64,000 nucleotides of DNA from an uncultured Haliea sp. (lineage in GTDB: Bacteria; Pseudomonadota; Gammaproteobacteria; Pseudomonadales; Halieaceae): NCBI GenBank assembly GCA_913061145.1, contig CAJXUQ010000011.1, forward strand, positions 1 through 64,000, read 5' to 3'. The notes beneath the pieces are model-generated. The model had not been told where the DNA came from, made no database searches, and saw only the letters and a program-made list of their open reading frames with translations. Positions 25,488 to 35,103 of the stretch are shown here, in pieces. The translations under genes and the position numbers were made by a program. Numbering within the stretch: position 1 is the first letter of the stretch; the number at the start of each line of letters is the position of its first letter.

Positions 25488-25928
25488 ATGCCCTCTCCCC
25501 CCTTTCATCTCGCACTGCCGGTCGACGACCTGCAGGCCGCCGACCGATTCTATGCCGAGCTGCTGTGTTGCCCGCGAGGACGGCGCTCGGAGCGCTGGAT
25601 AGACTATGATTTCTGGGGCCACCAGCTGGTCACACACCTGGTGCCTGCGGGGGCCATGCCGTCACTGGCCCGCAACCCGGTAGACGGCGAGGACATTCCG
25701 GCCTCGCATTTTGGTGTCGTGCTGCCCTGGGATGAACTCGAGCAGCTGATTGCCAGACTCACGGCATCCGGCGTCGAGTTTGCGATTGCGCCCACGGTAC
25801 GCTTCGCCGCGCGGCGCGGCGAGCAGAAAACCTGTTTCGTCTGCGACCCGGCGGGGAACTACCTTGAGTTCAAGGCCTTTCGCAATATCGACATGCTGTT
25901 TGCCAGCGACGGGCTGGATTACCCGTGA
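25488..25928 (+). CDS. VOC family protein (glyoxalase/dioxygenase fold)
   Basis: Protein of 146 residues with paired beta-alpha-beta modules. It starts PFHLALPVDDLQAADRFY and ends with CFVCDPAGNYLEFKAF, both canonical VOC strands. The first module histidine and the C-terminal glutamate (NYLEFK) can serve as metal ligands. The function could be an isomerase, lyase or bleomycin-type binding protein; the sequence does not decide. It lies five bases after the dehydratase and overlaps the next start by four bases. Confidence 0.88.
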   Translation: MPSPPFHLALPVDDLQAADRFYAELLCCPRGRRSERWIDYDFWGHQLVTHLVPAGAMPSLARNPVDGEDIPASHFGVVLPWDELEQLIARLTASGVEFAIAPTVRFAARRGEQKTCFVCDPAGNYLEFKAFRNIDMLFASDGLDYP

Positions 25929-26827
25929 GTGTTGCGTCGCTGCAACGCGCCGTCGCGCGCACCGCGGTGGTCGGGTTCCTGCTCCTCTGCCTGACAGCGT
26001 GCAGCAGCACGCGGTTCTTCTACAACCGGCTGGATTTCTTCGTCCCCTGGTATCTGGGTGATTATGTCAGCCTCGATCGCAGCCAGGATGTGCTGTTGCA
26101 GAGCGAGCTGCAGCGGTTCCTCGCCTGGCACAGGCAGGATGAGCTGCCGCGCTACATTGAACTGCTGCAGCGGGCGGAGCGCAGTCTCGATGAACCGCTG
26201 ACCCGTGAACAGCTGGTCGCGCTCACCGCTGATGCCGAACAGGCCCTGGACCGTTTGCAGGACCGGGCCCTGGACTGGATGCTGGTGCTGGCTGATGCGC
26301 TGCGTCAGGATCAGCTTGATGAGTTCATGGACGAATTGCGCGAGCAGCAGGCCGAGTACGAAGAAAAATACCTTGAACGTGACGATGCAGATTATCGCGA
26401 CGATGCCTGCGAGCGCCTGCAGGACAATGCGAGACGCTACCTTGGCCGACTGCAGACTGAGCAGAAAACGCGCCTGGCGGTGGGCTGTGCCAGCCTGCGC
26501 CGTTCGGACAGTGTCTGGCTGGCCGAGCGCGCGGTCTGGCTGGACCGGCTCGATGCGATACTGCAGCGTGAGCCGGATTGGCAGGCCAGCCTGCGCCAGG
26601 CGATCGCCCAGCGTCGCGACAGCGTGTCTCCGGAATACCGCGTGACCTGGGAGGCCAACACCGAGGTGATCCAGCGCGCAGTGGTCGATGTGCTGAACAG
26701 CCGTACCGAACGACAGGATGCGCACCTGCGCCGGGAGCTTGGCAAATTGCAGGACGACCTGGTGGCCCTGGTGGAGCAGGGGCTGCCGGAAGGCGCGCGT
26801 CTCGCGACCTCTGCCGACGAAGCCTGA
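25925..26827 (+). CDS. DUF6279-like lipoprotein
   Basis: Protein of 300 residues with a lipoprotein signal ending in LTAC (cysteine at about residue 26), so it should be anchored in the envelope. The mature part is helical and rich in charged residues (RFFYNRLDFFVPWYLGDYVSL and long Leu/Arg/Glu helices). I associate this with the DUF6279 lipoprotein family of unknown function. The GTG start overlaps the stop of the VOC gene, and the acylase gene follows after 10 bases. Confidence 0.75.
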   Translation: MSVASLQRAVARTAVVGFLLLCLTACSSTRFFYNRLDFFVPWYLGDYVSLDRSQDVLLQSELQRFLAWHRQDELPRYIELLQRAERSLDEPLTREQLVALTADAEQALDRLQDRALDWMLVLADALRQDQLDEFMDELREQQAEYEEKYLERDDADYRDDACERLQDNARRYLGRLQTEQKTRLAVGCASLRRSDSVWLAERAVWLDRLDAILQREPDWQASLRQAIAQRRDSVSPEYRVTWEANTEVIQRAVVDVLNSRTERQDAHLRRELGKLQDDLVALVEQGLPEGARLATSADEA

Positions 26828-26837
26828 GGAGGCCGCG

Positions 26838-29255
26838 ATGTTACTGCGACGCATACTATGGGCGCTGTTGCTCGCCACCCTGGTGGCGAGTACCGCGGTA
26901 TGGGTACAGCTGAAGTCTGCTGCGGTACCCGACCAGGATACGGCGCTGGCCTTGCCCGGTCTTGGCGCGCCGGTGACGGTGTTGCGGGACGACCTGGGTA
27001 TTCCCTACATATTTGCCGAGAGCACTGCGGACCTGCTGCGCGCCCAGGGTTTTGTGACGGCACAGCACCGCCTGTTCCAGATGGAGTTTTTCCGCGCAAC
27101 CTGGCAGGGCCGTCTGGCAGCCAGTATCGGCGAAGCAGGTCTCGCCAGTGATATCCGCATGCGTGTGCTGGGGATCGAGCACAACAGTCGCCGACATGCG
27201 GCGCAGTTGGGTGCGGCCAGCCGGAACTGGCTGCAGCCCTACGTCGACGGGGTCAATGCCTATGTGACTGCACACGCCGGAGACCACCCGCTGGAGCTGG
27301 GGTTGGTGGGCCTTGAGGCACGCACCTGGGAACTGGCCGACCTGGTCGCGCTGATTCATTTCGTGCACTACACCCACGCCACCAATTACCAGGCAGAGCT
27401 GCTGGCACAAAAGCTCATTGATCAGCTGGGCCTGCAGCGAGCGCAGCAACTGATGCCGCTGTTGCGCAACCTGGATCGTGATGCAGCACAGCCCGACCTT
27501 GCCGCGAGCGCGGCCGAGAGCGCGCCTGAAGCGGGCGCCGCCGCTGGCCTCGGCGGGGCCCGGCTGCTGTTTGCCCCCGGCGCGCCGCGGCACGGCGGTA
27601 TCGGCTCGAATAACTGGGCGGTCAGCGCGGCGCGCAGCGCCTCCGGTCGGGCCATGCTGGCCAACGATCCGCATCTCGACAACCGCATTCTCCCCGGTAT
27701 GTTTCATCCCGTGGGTCTGTTTGCGCCGGGTATCCAGGCCGTGGGTGCCACCCTGCCCGGGCTGCCCGGCCTGTTGGTGGGACGCACGCAGCACGTGGCC
27801 TTCGGCGTTACCAATGCCTACGGCGACGTCCAGGACGTGTACGTCGAAACACTCGATCCTGCGAATCCACAGCACTACCTGGAGGGCGGGCGCAGCCTGC
27901 CCTTCGCGCGTCGCGAGGAGGTGGTACAGATCAAGGACAGCAAGGCGCCGGGGGGGATGCGTGAGCAGCCGCTGGTGGTGCGTTACACCCGGCGCGGGCC
28001 GGTGATCAGCGACCACGCGGGCCCCAGGGGAGACAGAGTGCTGGTACTGCGCACCACAGCCTGGGAAAAACATGCGCCGCAGCTGGGCATCGAAGGACTG
28101 CTCGACGCCGCGAACGCCCGGGAGTTTGACGCCCGGGTGCAGGATATCGACCTGATGATGTTCAATTTTGTCTACGCAGACGACCAGGGCAACATCGGGC
28201 ATCGCGCTTCTGGGGCCCTGCCCCTGCGCGCGGGTGGTGATGGCAGCGTGCCGCGGCCGGTGCCCGCCGATGGCAGCGATGACTGGACAGGCTGGATACC
28301 CAAGGCGCAGATGCCCGCAGCGTACAACCCGTCCCGAGGCTGGGTCGGCACGGCCAACCACGATACCCGGCCGGCAGGTTTTCCCTGGTATTACACCAAT
28401 TACCTCTCGCCGGACTATCGCTATCTGCGTATGGGCCAGGTGCTCAACCAGGCCAGAGCAATGACCGTGGCGGATCACTGGGCGCTGATGGCAGACAACC
28501 GCAACCTGCAGAGCGATACGCTGTTGCCGCAGATCCTCGATGCGCTGGCCACCGAGCCCACGCAGGGGGACCTGCATGCCCTGCTGGCAACCTGGGATGG
28601 CGTTGACCGTGCAGACAGTCCTGCACCGCTGATCTACCAGGCGCTGTATCGGGAAATTGCCCTGGGCACCTTTACCGATGAGTTGGGTGAGGCGCTGGCG
28701 GCCGAGATGCTGTCCACCTGGTACTTCTGGCAGCAGCGTTTCGAGGCGCTGCTGGCGACCCCCGACGCCGCGTGGTTCGACGACACCGCAACACCCCACC
28801 GCGAGACACTGGCGGATGTCATTCGGGCCGCGGCACCCCGGGCCCGGACACTGCTTGAGGGCCTGCAGGGCAAAGACCCCTCGGCCTGGCACTGGGGCGA
28901 GGCACACAGCCTGCATTTTGTCAGCCCGCTGCGCCCCAGCGGATTGGGCAGCGGCCTCGCCGGCAGTTTTGCGGTGCCGCGCGGTGGCAGCGGCGAAACG
29001 CTGAACCGCGGCATCTACGATTTCGAGAAACCCTTTGCGGCGGGTTTTTTCGCCTCGCTGAAGCTGGTGGTGGATTTTGCCGACCCGGACAAGGTCGAAG
29101 CGATCCTCGCTGGCGGGGTTGTCGAGCGGCATCTGCAGCGCCACCAGAACGACCAGGCGCATCTCTGGGCGGCGGGTGAGCGCAGGCCATGGTGGTTCAG
29201 CCCGGAGCAGGCCAGGGCACACGCTCGCACGGAAACACGACTCCTGCCGGAGTAA
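26838..29255 (+). CDS. Penicillin acylase family N-terminal nucleophile hydrolase
   Basis: Secreted or membrane-tethered amidase of 805 residues. The N-terminal helix (about 3-24) directs export; an alpha region reaches about residue 256; then G-S257-N-N-W marks the serine that becomes the beta-chain N-terminus after self-cleavage. Other family signatures are ANDPHL and TRTQHVAFGVTNAYGDVQD. Relatives cleave penicillin G, acyl-homoserine lactones or other N-acyl amides; the substrate is open. AGGAGG precedes the ATG. It is the last gene of a tight five-gene run. Confidence 0.93.
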   Translation: MLLRRILWALLLATLVASTAVWVQLKSAAVPDQDTALALPGLGAPVTVLRDDLGIPYIFAESTADLLRAQGFVTAQHRLFQMEFFRATWQGRLAASIGEAGLASDIRMRVLGIEHNSRRHAAQLGAASRNWLQPYVDGVNAYVTAHAGDHPLELGLVGLEARTWELADLVALIHFVHYTHATNYQAELLAQKLIDQLGLQRAQQLMPLLRNLDRDAAQPDLAASAAESAPEAGAAAGLGGARLLFAPGAPRHGGIGSNNWAVSAARSASGRAMLANDPHLDNRILPGMFHPVGLFAPGIQAVGATLPGLPGLLVGRTQHVAFGVTNAYGDVQDVYVETLDPANPQHYLEGGRSLPFARREEVVQIKDSKAPGGMREQPLVVRYTRRGPVISDHAGPRGDRVLVLRTTAWEKHAPQLGIEGLLDAANAREFDARVQDIDLMMFNFVYADDQGNIGHRASGALPLRAGGDGSVPRPVPADGSDDWTGWIPKAQMPAAYNPSRGWVGTANHDTRPAGFPWYYTNYLSPDYRYLRMGQVLNQARAMTVADHWALMADNRNLQSDTLLPQILDALATEPTQGDLHALLATWDGVDRADSPAPLIYQALYREIALGTFTDELGEALAAEMLSTWYFWQQRFEALLATPDAAWFDDTATPHRETLADVIRAAAPRARTLLEGLQGKDPSAWHWGEAHSLHFVSPLRPSGLGSGLAGSFAVPRGGSGETLNRGIYDFEKPFAAGFFASLKLVVDFADPDKVEAILAGGVVERHLQRHQNDQAHLWAAGERRPWWFSPEQARAHARTETRLLPE

Positions 29256-29337
29256 TACGGGGATCCGGTTGCATTAAGCATGGCTTCAGAAAAGGCGTGT
29301 ACACTAACGTCAGGCACAATCCTCAGGAGGGATGTCC

Positions 29338-30078
29338 ATGCGTCAATCGTCAGCTTTGCGATCACACCCGGTGTGGGATGCCACGACCCGCTGGTTCCAC
29401 TGGATCAACGTGCTCTGTGTGCTGGGCCTTCTCGGTGTCGGCCTCGTTATCCTCAACGCGGGCACACTGGGCATCAGCGGCGAAGGCAAGGTGGCACTGA
29501 AAACGCTGCATGTGTGGATAGGTTACGTGTTCGCCATCAACCTGCTCTGGCGCATAGTCTGGGGATTTGTCGGGAACCGTTACGCGCGCTGGTCAGCCGC
29601 ATTACCGGGAGGACGCGGCTATGGGCAGGCCCTTGTCGGCTACCTGCGTGGGTTGCGCGCGGGCAAACCGCCGCCCTACCGTGGACACAATCCCCTCGGA
29701 CGATTGATGGTGGCCCTGCTGCTGTTGTTGCTTGTGAACCAGTGCGTTACCGGCCTGGTGCTCGCCGGTACCGACCTGTATCTGCCGCCCTTCGGGCACC
29801 TGTTCCTGGACTGGGTGGCGGTGCCGGGTGCCAGTGCAGAGCAGCTGGTCGGCCTGAAGCCCGCGCAGACCCCGCTGCTGGATGCCGACGCTTACGCGGC
29901 CATGCGCACCTTTCGCAAGCCGTTTATTGAGCTGCACGAACTCGGTTTCTGGGGCCTGGTGTTGGCCATTCCCCTGCACATCGCCGCCGTGGTGATCACT
30001 GAGTTGCGCGAGCGCAACGGTCTGATTTCCGCGATGTTCTCTGGCCGGAAAGTCTTTTCCGAAGAGCCGCGTGACTGA
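29338..30078 (+). CDS. Cytochrome b561-like protein (cytochrome b/b6 domain)
   Basis: Diheme membrane cytochrome, 246 residues, with four to five helices. Candidate heme ligands are H in TRWFHWINV, H in TLHVWIGY, and H in ELHELGFW and IPLHIAAV. Such proteins pass electrons between the quinone pool and periplasmic partners. CAGGAGGG at 29324-29331 is seven bases from the ATG at 29338, whereas the ATG at 29332 touches it, so 29338 is chosen. It is convergent with the FkbM gene. Confidence 0.88.
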   Translation: MRQSSALRSHPVWDATTRWFHWINVLCVLGLLGVGLVILNAGTLGISGEGKVALKTLHVWIGYVFAINLLWRIVWGFVGNRYARWSAALPGGRGYGQALVGYLRGLRAGKPPPYRGHNPLGRLMVALLLLLLVNQCVTGLVLAGTDLYLPPFGHLFLDWVAVPGASAEQLVGLKPAQTPLLDADAYAAMRTFRKPFIELHELGFWGLVLAIPLHIAAVVITELRERNGLISAMFSGRKVFSEEPRD

Positions 30079-30094
30079 CACGTGGGCTGCGCCG

Positions 30095-30781
30095 TCACTC
30101 CTCGCGCACGTAAATGGAGGTATAGCCGGCGCGCGCGAACAGGTGGTAGCCGTGTGCCTGCAGGTGGGTGCATACCGTGCCGCTGGCCAGAGCGGCCAGG
30201 TTGGGGCCATACTCCTCAACGGAAATGACTTCCGGCCGAAAGCGTTGCAGATCGATATCGCAGGCGATTTTTTCGTCGTAGCCCTCGATATCAATATTAA
30301 TGTAACGGATCCCCTCGCCCTGATTGTCGGCGAGAATACGGTTTACGCTGAGTGTCGGGACCGGCACCGCGCGCACCAGTTCCTTGAGTTCCGCCCTGTC
30401 ACTGCTGATCGACCCCAGTGCGCTGATACCATCGCGTGTCTTGGTCACCTGCGGCAGCATCAGGTTCACCTCGGTCAGGCCGTCGCTGATTTCTGCCTCG
30501 CTGACCACGGCGGCGCAGATATTGCGGTCACCCCGCCGTACCCGATCGAACAGACGGATGCTGTTGGCGTTGGCGTCCACATTCACGCCCTGCCAGCCAC
30601 ACATCCAGAGGTAGGCCGTGTTGGAAAAACGGAAGGGGTGGAACGCGCCGAGATCCAGGTAGCGACCCGGCGCACGGTTCGGTTTCACCAGCTTGCGCAC
30701 GATCACGTCTTCACCATACTGGCCGAAGTGACCCTTGAAGCTGCCGGAGCTGATGGCGCTGAGTATCTTGAAAGGGTTCAT
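30095..30781 (-). CDS. FkbM family methyltransferase
   Basis: SAM-dependent methyltransferase of 228 residues. The GQYGEDVIVRKL start, the SAM-binding YLDLGAFHPFRFSNT, the acidic VNVDAN end of strand 2, and INIDIEGYDEKI fit FkbM proteins, which O-methylate sugars or polyketides. It lies 34 bases downstream of ilvD on the same strand, an unrelated partner, and away from the rhamnose cluster, so the acceptor cannot be inferred. Confidence 0.88.
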   Translation of the reverse strand: MNPFKILSAISSGSFKGHFGQYGEDVIVRKLVKPNRAPGRYLDLGAFHPFRFSNTAYLWMCGWQGVNVDANANSIRLFDRVRRGDRNICAAVVSEAEISDGLTEVNLMLPQVTKTRDGISALGSISSDRAELKELVRAVPVPTLSVNRILADNQGEGIRYINIDIEGYDEKIACDIDLQRFRPEVISVEEYGPNLAALASGTVCTHLQAHGYHLFARAGYTSIYVREE

Positions 30782-30815
30782 GCCTGTTCACGTCCTCTCA
30801 GGCGTTCGCTGTGCA

Positions 30816-32660
30816 TCAGTCGAGCAGCGACAGGTCGCGCACCGCACCGCGGTCGGCGCTGGTCACCATGCTTGCATACACTTTCAGCGCCGCGCTCACC
30901 TTGCGTGGTCGACTCTCTGCGGGCTTCCAGCCGTCTTTGCCCCGGGCGTCCATGGCCGCGCGCCGGGCGGCCAGCTGTTCATCGCTCAGCCGCACATTGA
31001 TGCTGCGCTCGGGAATATTGATATCGATGATATCACCGTGCTCAACGAGGGCGATGGCGCCACCCGAGGCCGCCTCGGGTGACACGTGGCCGATGGACAG
31101 GCCCGAGGTGCCCCCGGAAAAGCGCCCATCCGTCAACAGTGCGCAGGCCTTACCCAGCCCCCTCGACTTGAGATAACTGGTGGGGTAGAGCATTTCCTGC
31201 ATGCCCGGCCCGCCCCGCGGACCCTCATAGCGGATGATGACGACATCCCCGGCCTGCACCTTGCCCTCCAGGATGTCGGCGACGGCGCCTTCCTGGCTCT
31301 CGCAGATGTAGGCGGGCCCGGAGAACACCAGAATGCTGTCATCGACGCCGGAGGTTTTCACCACACAGCCGCTTGCAGCAATGTTCCCGAACAGAACGGC
31401 AAGGCCGCCCTCAAGGGAGAAGGCGTGGTCGATATTGCGAATACAGCCGTTCTCCCGGTCGAGATCCAGGCTGGGCCAGCGGGTGTCCTGGCTGAAGGCC
31501 ACCTGGGTGGGTATGCCAGCAGGGCCCGCTTTGTAGAACTGGTGTACTGCCGCATCGTTGGTACGCACGATATCCCAGGTATCCAGTGCCGCGCCCAGCG
31601 TCGGACTATGCACGGTGGGGCAGTCCCGGTGCAGCAGTCCGGCGCGATCCAGTTCGCCGAGAATCGCCATGATGCCGCCGGCGCGGTGTACGTCTTCCAT
31701 GTGGTACAGGGGGGTGTTCGGCGCCACCTTGCACAGCTGGGGCACACGGCGCGACAGTCGATCGATGTCCTGCAGGGTGAAGTCGAGTTCGGCCTCTTCC
31801 GCTGCTGCGAGCAGGTGCAGAATGGTATTGGTGGAGCCGCCCATGGCGATATCGAGGCTCATCGCATTCTCGAAGGCCTTGAAGCTGGCGATGTTGCGCG
31901 GCAAAACGCTGGCGTCCTCCTGCTGGTAGTAGCGCTGGCACAGCTCCACCACCAGGCGGCCGGCGCGGCGGAACAGCTGCTCGCGGTCGGCGTGTGTGGC
32001 CAGGGTGGAGCCGTTGCCGGGCAGGCTGAGCCCCAGGGCCTCGGTCAGGCAGTTCATGGAATTTGCCGTGAACATGCCGGAACAGGAGCCACAGGTGGGA
32101 CAGGCCGAGCGCTCGTATTCCGCCACCTGTTCATCGCTGGCGTCGCTGTCGGCGGCGATCACCATGGCGTCAACGAGGTCCAGTTTGTGCTCGGACAGTT
32201 TCGTCTTGCCGGCTTCCATCGGGCCGCCGGAGACGAACACCACTGGAATGTTGAGTCGCATGGCGGCGTTCAGCATGCCGGGGGTAATCTTGTCGCAGTT
32301 GGAGATGCACACCATGGCATCCGCGCAGTGTGCGTTGACCATGTACTCGACCGAGTCGGAGATGATGTCGCGGCTGGGCAGGCTGTACAGCATGCCGTCA
32401 TGTCCCATCGCGATACCGTCGTCCACGGCGATGGTATTGAATTCCTTGGCGACACCGCCGGCCGCCTCGATTTCGCGCGCGACCAGCTGCCCCAGGTCCT
32501 TCAGGTGAACGTGACCGGGTACGAACTGGGTGAAGGAGTTCACGACGGCTATGATCGGTTTGCCGAAGTCGCCATCCTGCATGCCGGTGGCGCGCCACAA
32601 TGCGCGAGCGCCCGCCATATTGCGGCCGTGGGTGGAAGTCTTCGAGCGGTAATCAGGCAT
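30816..32660 (-). CDS. ilvD: Dihydroxy-acid dehydratase
   Basis: Iron-sulfur enzyme of valine, isoleucine and leucine synthesis, 614 residues, normal for the family. Cluster ligands are visible in SNCDKITPG and [18 protein letters not shown]; the C-terminal [21 protein letters not shown] region is the substrate site. [20 protein letters not shown] is the standard E. coli-type start, so the open frame extending to 32870 is not coding. It is divergent from the RND efflux operon. Confidence 0.97.
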   Translation of the reverse strand: MPDYRSKTSTHGRNMAGARALWRATGMQDGDFGKPIIAVVNSFTQFVPGHVHLKDLGQLVAREIEAAGGVAKEFNTIAVDDGIAMGHDGMLYSLPSRDIISDSVEYMVNAHCADAMVCISNCDKITPGMLNAAMRLNIPVVFVSGGPMEAGKTKLSEHKLDLVDAMVIAADSDASDEQVAEYERSACPTCGSCSGMFTANSMNCLTEALGLSLPGNGSTLATHADREQLFRRAGRLVVELCQRYYQQEDASVLPRNIASFKAFENAMSLDIAMGGSTNTILHLLAAAEEAELDFTLQDIDRLSRRVPQLCKVAPNTPLYHMEDVHRAGGIMAILGELDRAGLLHRDCPTVHSPTLGAALDTWDIVRTNDAAVHQFYKAGPAGIPTQVAFSQDTRWPSLDLDRENGCIRNIDHAFSLEGGLAVLFGNIAASGCVVKTSGVDDSILVFSGPAYICESQEGAVADILEGKVQAGDVVIIRYEGPRGGPGMQEMLYPTSYLKSRGLGKACALLTDGRFSGGTSGLSIGHVSPEAASGGAIALVEHGDIIDINIPERSINVRLSDEQLAARRAAMDARGKDGWKPAESRPRKVSAALKVYASMVTSADRGAVRDLSLLD

Positions 32661-32798
32661 GTGGGCCTCGGTGGATTCAGTCAGATGACGTGCCGCCGAA
32701 GCAGCGATGGCAAGCGCGTAAGAATAGCAAAAAATCCGCTGTGATGGGCATTGACGATTGCGTCCGCGGCGCGTATTCGTGGCCACACAACGTGTCAG

Positions 32799-32818
32799 AC
32801 GCCCGTGGGCGGGCGTTT
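32799..32818 (+). other. Hairpin in the ilvD-efflux divergent region
   Basis: A perfect 7-bp stem, ACGCCCG (32799-32805) with CGGGCGT (32810-32816), closes a 4-base loop and is followed by only three T. It is too weak to call a terminator; it could act in the efflux operon leader. Confidence 0.4.
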
Positions 32819-32868
32819 CCCTGATGTATCGCAAAGACAGGGCAGAAGGGACATGGTGTAATGAAAGC

Positions 32869-34086
32869 ATGGGTAATCAATTTGTGAGGCAGGGAGGTAT
32901 GCGCCAGCAGTATATCTGCGCAATCGTTTTCTCGGCGCTGTGTTGCGCGGCGCCGGTTCAGGCGCAGCTCGCCAGCGACCTGGCGCTGCATGAGGTCTTG
33001 ACCGCGACGCTCGTGCATCACGGCTACACACCGGAGGCTGCAGCAGAGTCCGGCGAGGGCGGCGGCCTGCTGGCTGCCGTCCCCTCGTTGTCCGCCAGCC
33101 GGCTGCAGAGCGACCAGCGCGCGGGCACCGACGAAACCGAGCTGTCCCTTAACCTGCCCTTCAAGTCGCTGCAGCGTCGCGACCTCGATGAGGATCTGGC
33201 CACCCTGCAGGGCAGCCTGCAGGAAACACAGCAGCGCTACCGTGCCTGGTTTTTTTCCGGCCTGATTCGCGATGCTGTGTGGGAACACCGCCTTGCCACC
33301 CTGGAGCTTGAGCAGTCGCGCGCGCGTGCGGAACTGCTCCTGGAACTGGAGCAGCGCGCGGCGCTGCAGGCTGATGCTGGCACCATACCGGGCTACGCAG
33401 CCTTGTTGCTGACCCAGGAGCGGCTCGATGCCGAGCTCGCCGTGGCCGACGGCCTGGCCCGGCAGCGCACCGCCCAAGCCGGCTTTGTGGCACTTACAGG
33501 TCTGCCGGCATTGCCGGCCCGGATCATCGAAGCCACGCCTCACCCCCGGGAGCCCGATTACAGTCAGCACCCGCAGCTGGCCCTGCTGGCGTTGGATCGC
33601 GAGCAACAGCGGGCCCTGATCGCGCTGAATGACCCGGCAGCGGCGGACTGGAACCTTGCCCTGACCGCGCGCAGCCTGGATGGGCCCGGTCCTGCAGAAC
33701 ATCAATACGGTCTTGCCGTTGAGTTGCCATTGGCGTTCTTTGAGGTGGATAACCGCGCCGGCCAGGCGCAGCGTGCGGCGCTGGGCCGCGATTTCACGCA
33801 GCAGCGTGACACGCTGCGCACGGGCATCCGGCAGGAGTGGATTGCGCTGTCCACCGAAGCACAGCGTTTGCGGGAGCGGCGCGAACTGCTGCTGCAGTCG
33901 GCGCGGGTCGGCGAGCGCATCGAGGCGCAGCTGCTGGCGCTGCGCTCAGGCAGTGAGGTGGAGGTGGAGCTGGTGATCAGGCGCCTGCTGGAGGTGCTTG
34001 AGCGGCGCAGCGAAGCGTCGCTGATCGATGCACAAATCGAGTATAACGCCGCACGACTGCGGCAGACAGCGGGATTACCCTTATGA
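32869..34086 (+). CDS. TolC/CzcC-like outer membrane channel of the heavy-metal RND operon
   Basis: Outer-membrane factor of about 405 residues, at the short end for this family. A signal peptide ends at APVQAQ, and the mature part is dominated by long coiled-coil helices (Leu/Ala/Arg/Glu-rich at about 130-220 and 295-400) as in TolC barrels. Start choice is open: ATG at 32869, or ATG at 32899, where AGGGAGG lies only one base upstream. It overlaps the membrane fusion protein gene by four bases. Confidence 0.8.
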   Translation: MGNQFVRQGGMRQQYICAIVFSALCCAAPVQAQLASDLALHEVLTATLVHHGYTPEAAAESGEGGGLLAAVPSLSASRLQSDQRAGTDETELSLNLPFKSLQRRDLDEDLATLQGSLQETQQRYRAWFFSGLIRDAVWEHRLATLELEQSRARAELLLELEQRAALQADAGTIPGYAALLLTQERLDAELAVADGLARQRTAQAGFVALTGLPALPARIIEATPHPREPDYSQHPQLALLALDREQQRALIALNDPAAADWNLALTARSLDGPGPAEHQYGLAVELPLAFFEVDNRAGQAQRAALGRDFTQQRDTLRTGIRQEWIALSTEAQRLRERRELLLQSARVGERIEAQLLALRSGSEVEVELVIRRLLEVLERRSEASLIDAQIEYNAARLRQTAGLPL

Positions 34087-35102
34087 AACAACTTCAGTGG
34101 ATGCTGCTGGCGTGGTGTTTGCCGGCAGTGAGCTTCGGGGCGGATGTGCCCCTCGCGGCACTGGGTGACTTGCAGCTTGACTATACGGCGGTACAGGAGA
34201 TTGCGGAGGTCCCGGGCCCCGCTGTGCGTGCGCAGGTCACCCACCGCACTGGCAGCCAGTACAGCATCCAGCTGCCGCGTGATGTGCGGCGGGCGCATTA
34301 TCTGGTACGCAATGGCGGACAAGTGGTCGCCGGGCAGCCTTTCGTTGTGTTGGAAGGGCCGGAGATTCATCATTTTCTGCTTGAATTCGATGCCATGGAG
34401 AGGCGCTACCGCAGCGCCGAGGCGCGCTACAGGCGCAGCCGCGCTTCCTACGAACAGAAAGCGCTCGCCGAGGAGCAGTGGGTTGCCATCGTTGACAACT
34501 ATCTGGCGCTGCAGCTGGAGTATGAGCATATGCGGCATTTCATGGAGCTGGTTGACCCCCCGCAGGACGACGTTGAGTCCATTACGCTGCACGCTCCCAT
34601 TACCGGCTACATTGAATTCGAGAGCCGTCAGATGGCGCTGATCGAAGGAGATGAAGTGGCATCCTTCCTGGCGCCAGGGGAATTGCGCGCGCAGCTGCTG
34701 GTTCCGGTGCAGGATGCCGACAGGTTGACCGGCGTGCAGCTCGAGGGTTGCCGGCTGGATGTCGAGGAGTTGGAGGGAGTTGCCCGAGGCTTCTCGCTGG
34801 TCGCCTGGAGTGAGGCCGTGACGGGCGCCTGTCGGTTGCAGCTCAACAGCGTGCTGAGCGCAACACCGCTGTACCGTCACGAGGCTTATCGGGTGCCGCG
34901 CTCAGCAGTGTTTACCTGGGCAGAACAGGCCCACGTCCTGCTGCGCGGCGACGGGTCTTTGCAGCTGGTGCCGGTGGTGTTGCTGCAGCCGGTCGGCGAG
35001 GATTACGCGGTGACCTCCGAAATCGATCTGGCGGGTCGCGCCGTGTTGAGCAGCTCGGTGTCCGCTGTTCAGGGTGTTCTCCTGGGCCTGGGTGGCGAGT
35101 GA
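34083..35102 (+). CDS. Periplasmic adaptor (membrane fusion protein) of the RND pump
   Basis: Adaptor of 339 residues, shorter than typical CusB/CzcB (about 400-520). A signal peptide (about 1-19) is followed by a lipoyl-like half domain (VRNGGQVVAGQPFVVLEG), an alpha-hairpin rich in Arg/Glu/Tyr (about 95-150), the returning HAPITGYIEF strand, and beta-barrel domains. No histidine-rich or methionine-rich metal-binding N-terminus is present. ATGA overlaps with both neighbours' frames indicate translational coupling in the operon. Confidence 0.82.
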   Translation: MKQLQWMLLAWCLPAVSFGADVPLAALGDLQLDYTAVQEIAEVPGPAVRAQVTHRTGSQYSIQLPRDVRRAHYLVRNGGQVVAGQPFVVLEGPEIHHFLLEFDAMERRYRSAEARYRRSRASYEQKALAEEQWVAIVDNYLALQLEYEHMRHFMELVDPPQDDVESITLHAPITGYIEFESRQMALIEGDEVASFLAPGELRAQLLVPVQDADRLTGVQLEGCRLDVEELEGVARGFSLVAWSEAVTGACRLQLNSVLSATPLYRHEAYRVPRSAVFTWAEQAHVLLRGDGSLQLVPVVLLQPVGEDYAVTSEIDLAGRAVLSSSVSAVQGVLLGLGGE

Positions 35103-35103
35103 C

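Noticed and set aside
31086-32744. 552-codon plus-strand open frame opposite ilvD
   Set aside because: ilvD cluster cysteines and full-length alignment are on the minus strand; this frame shows no recognisable domain.
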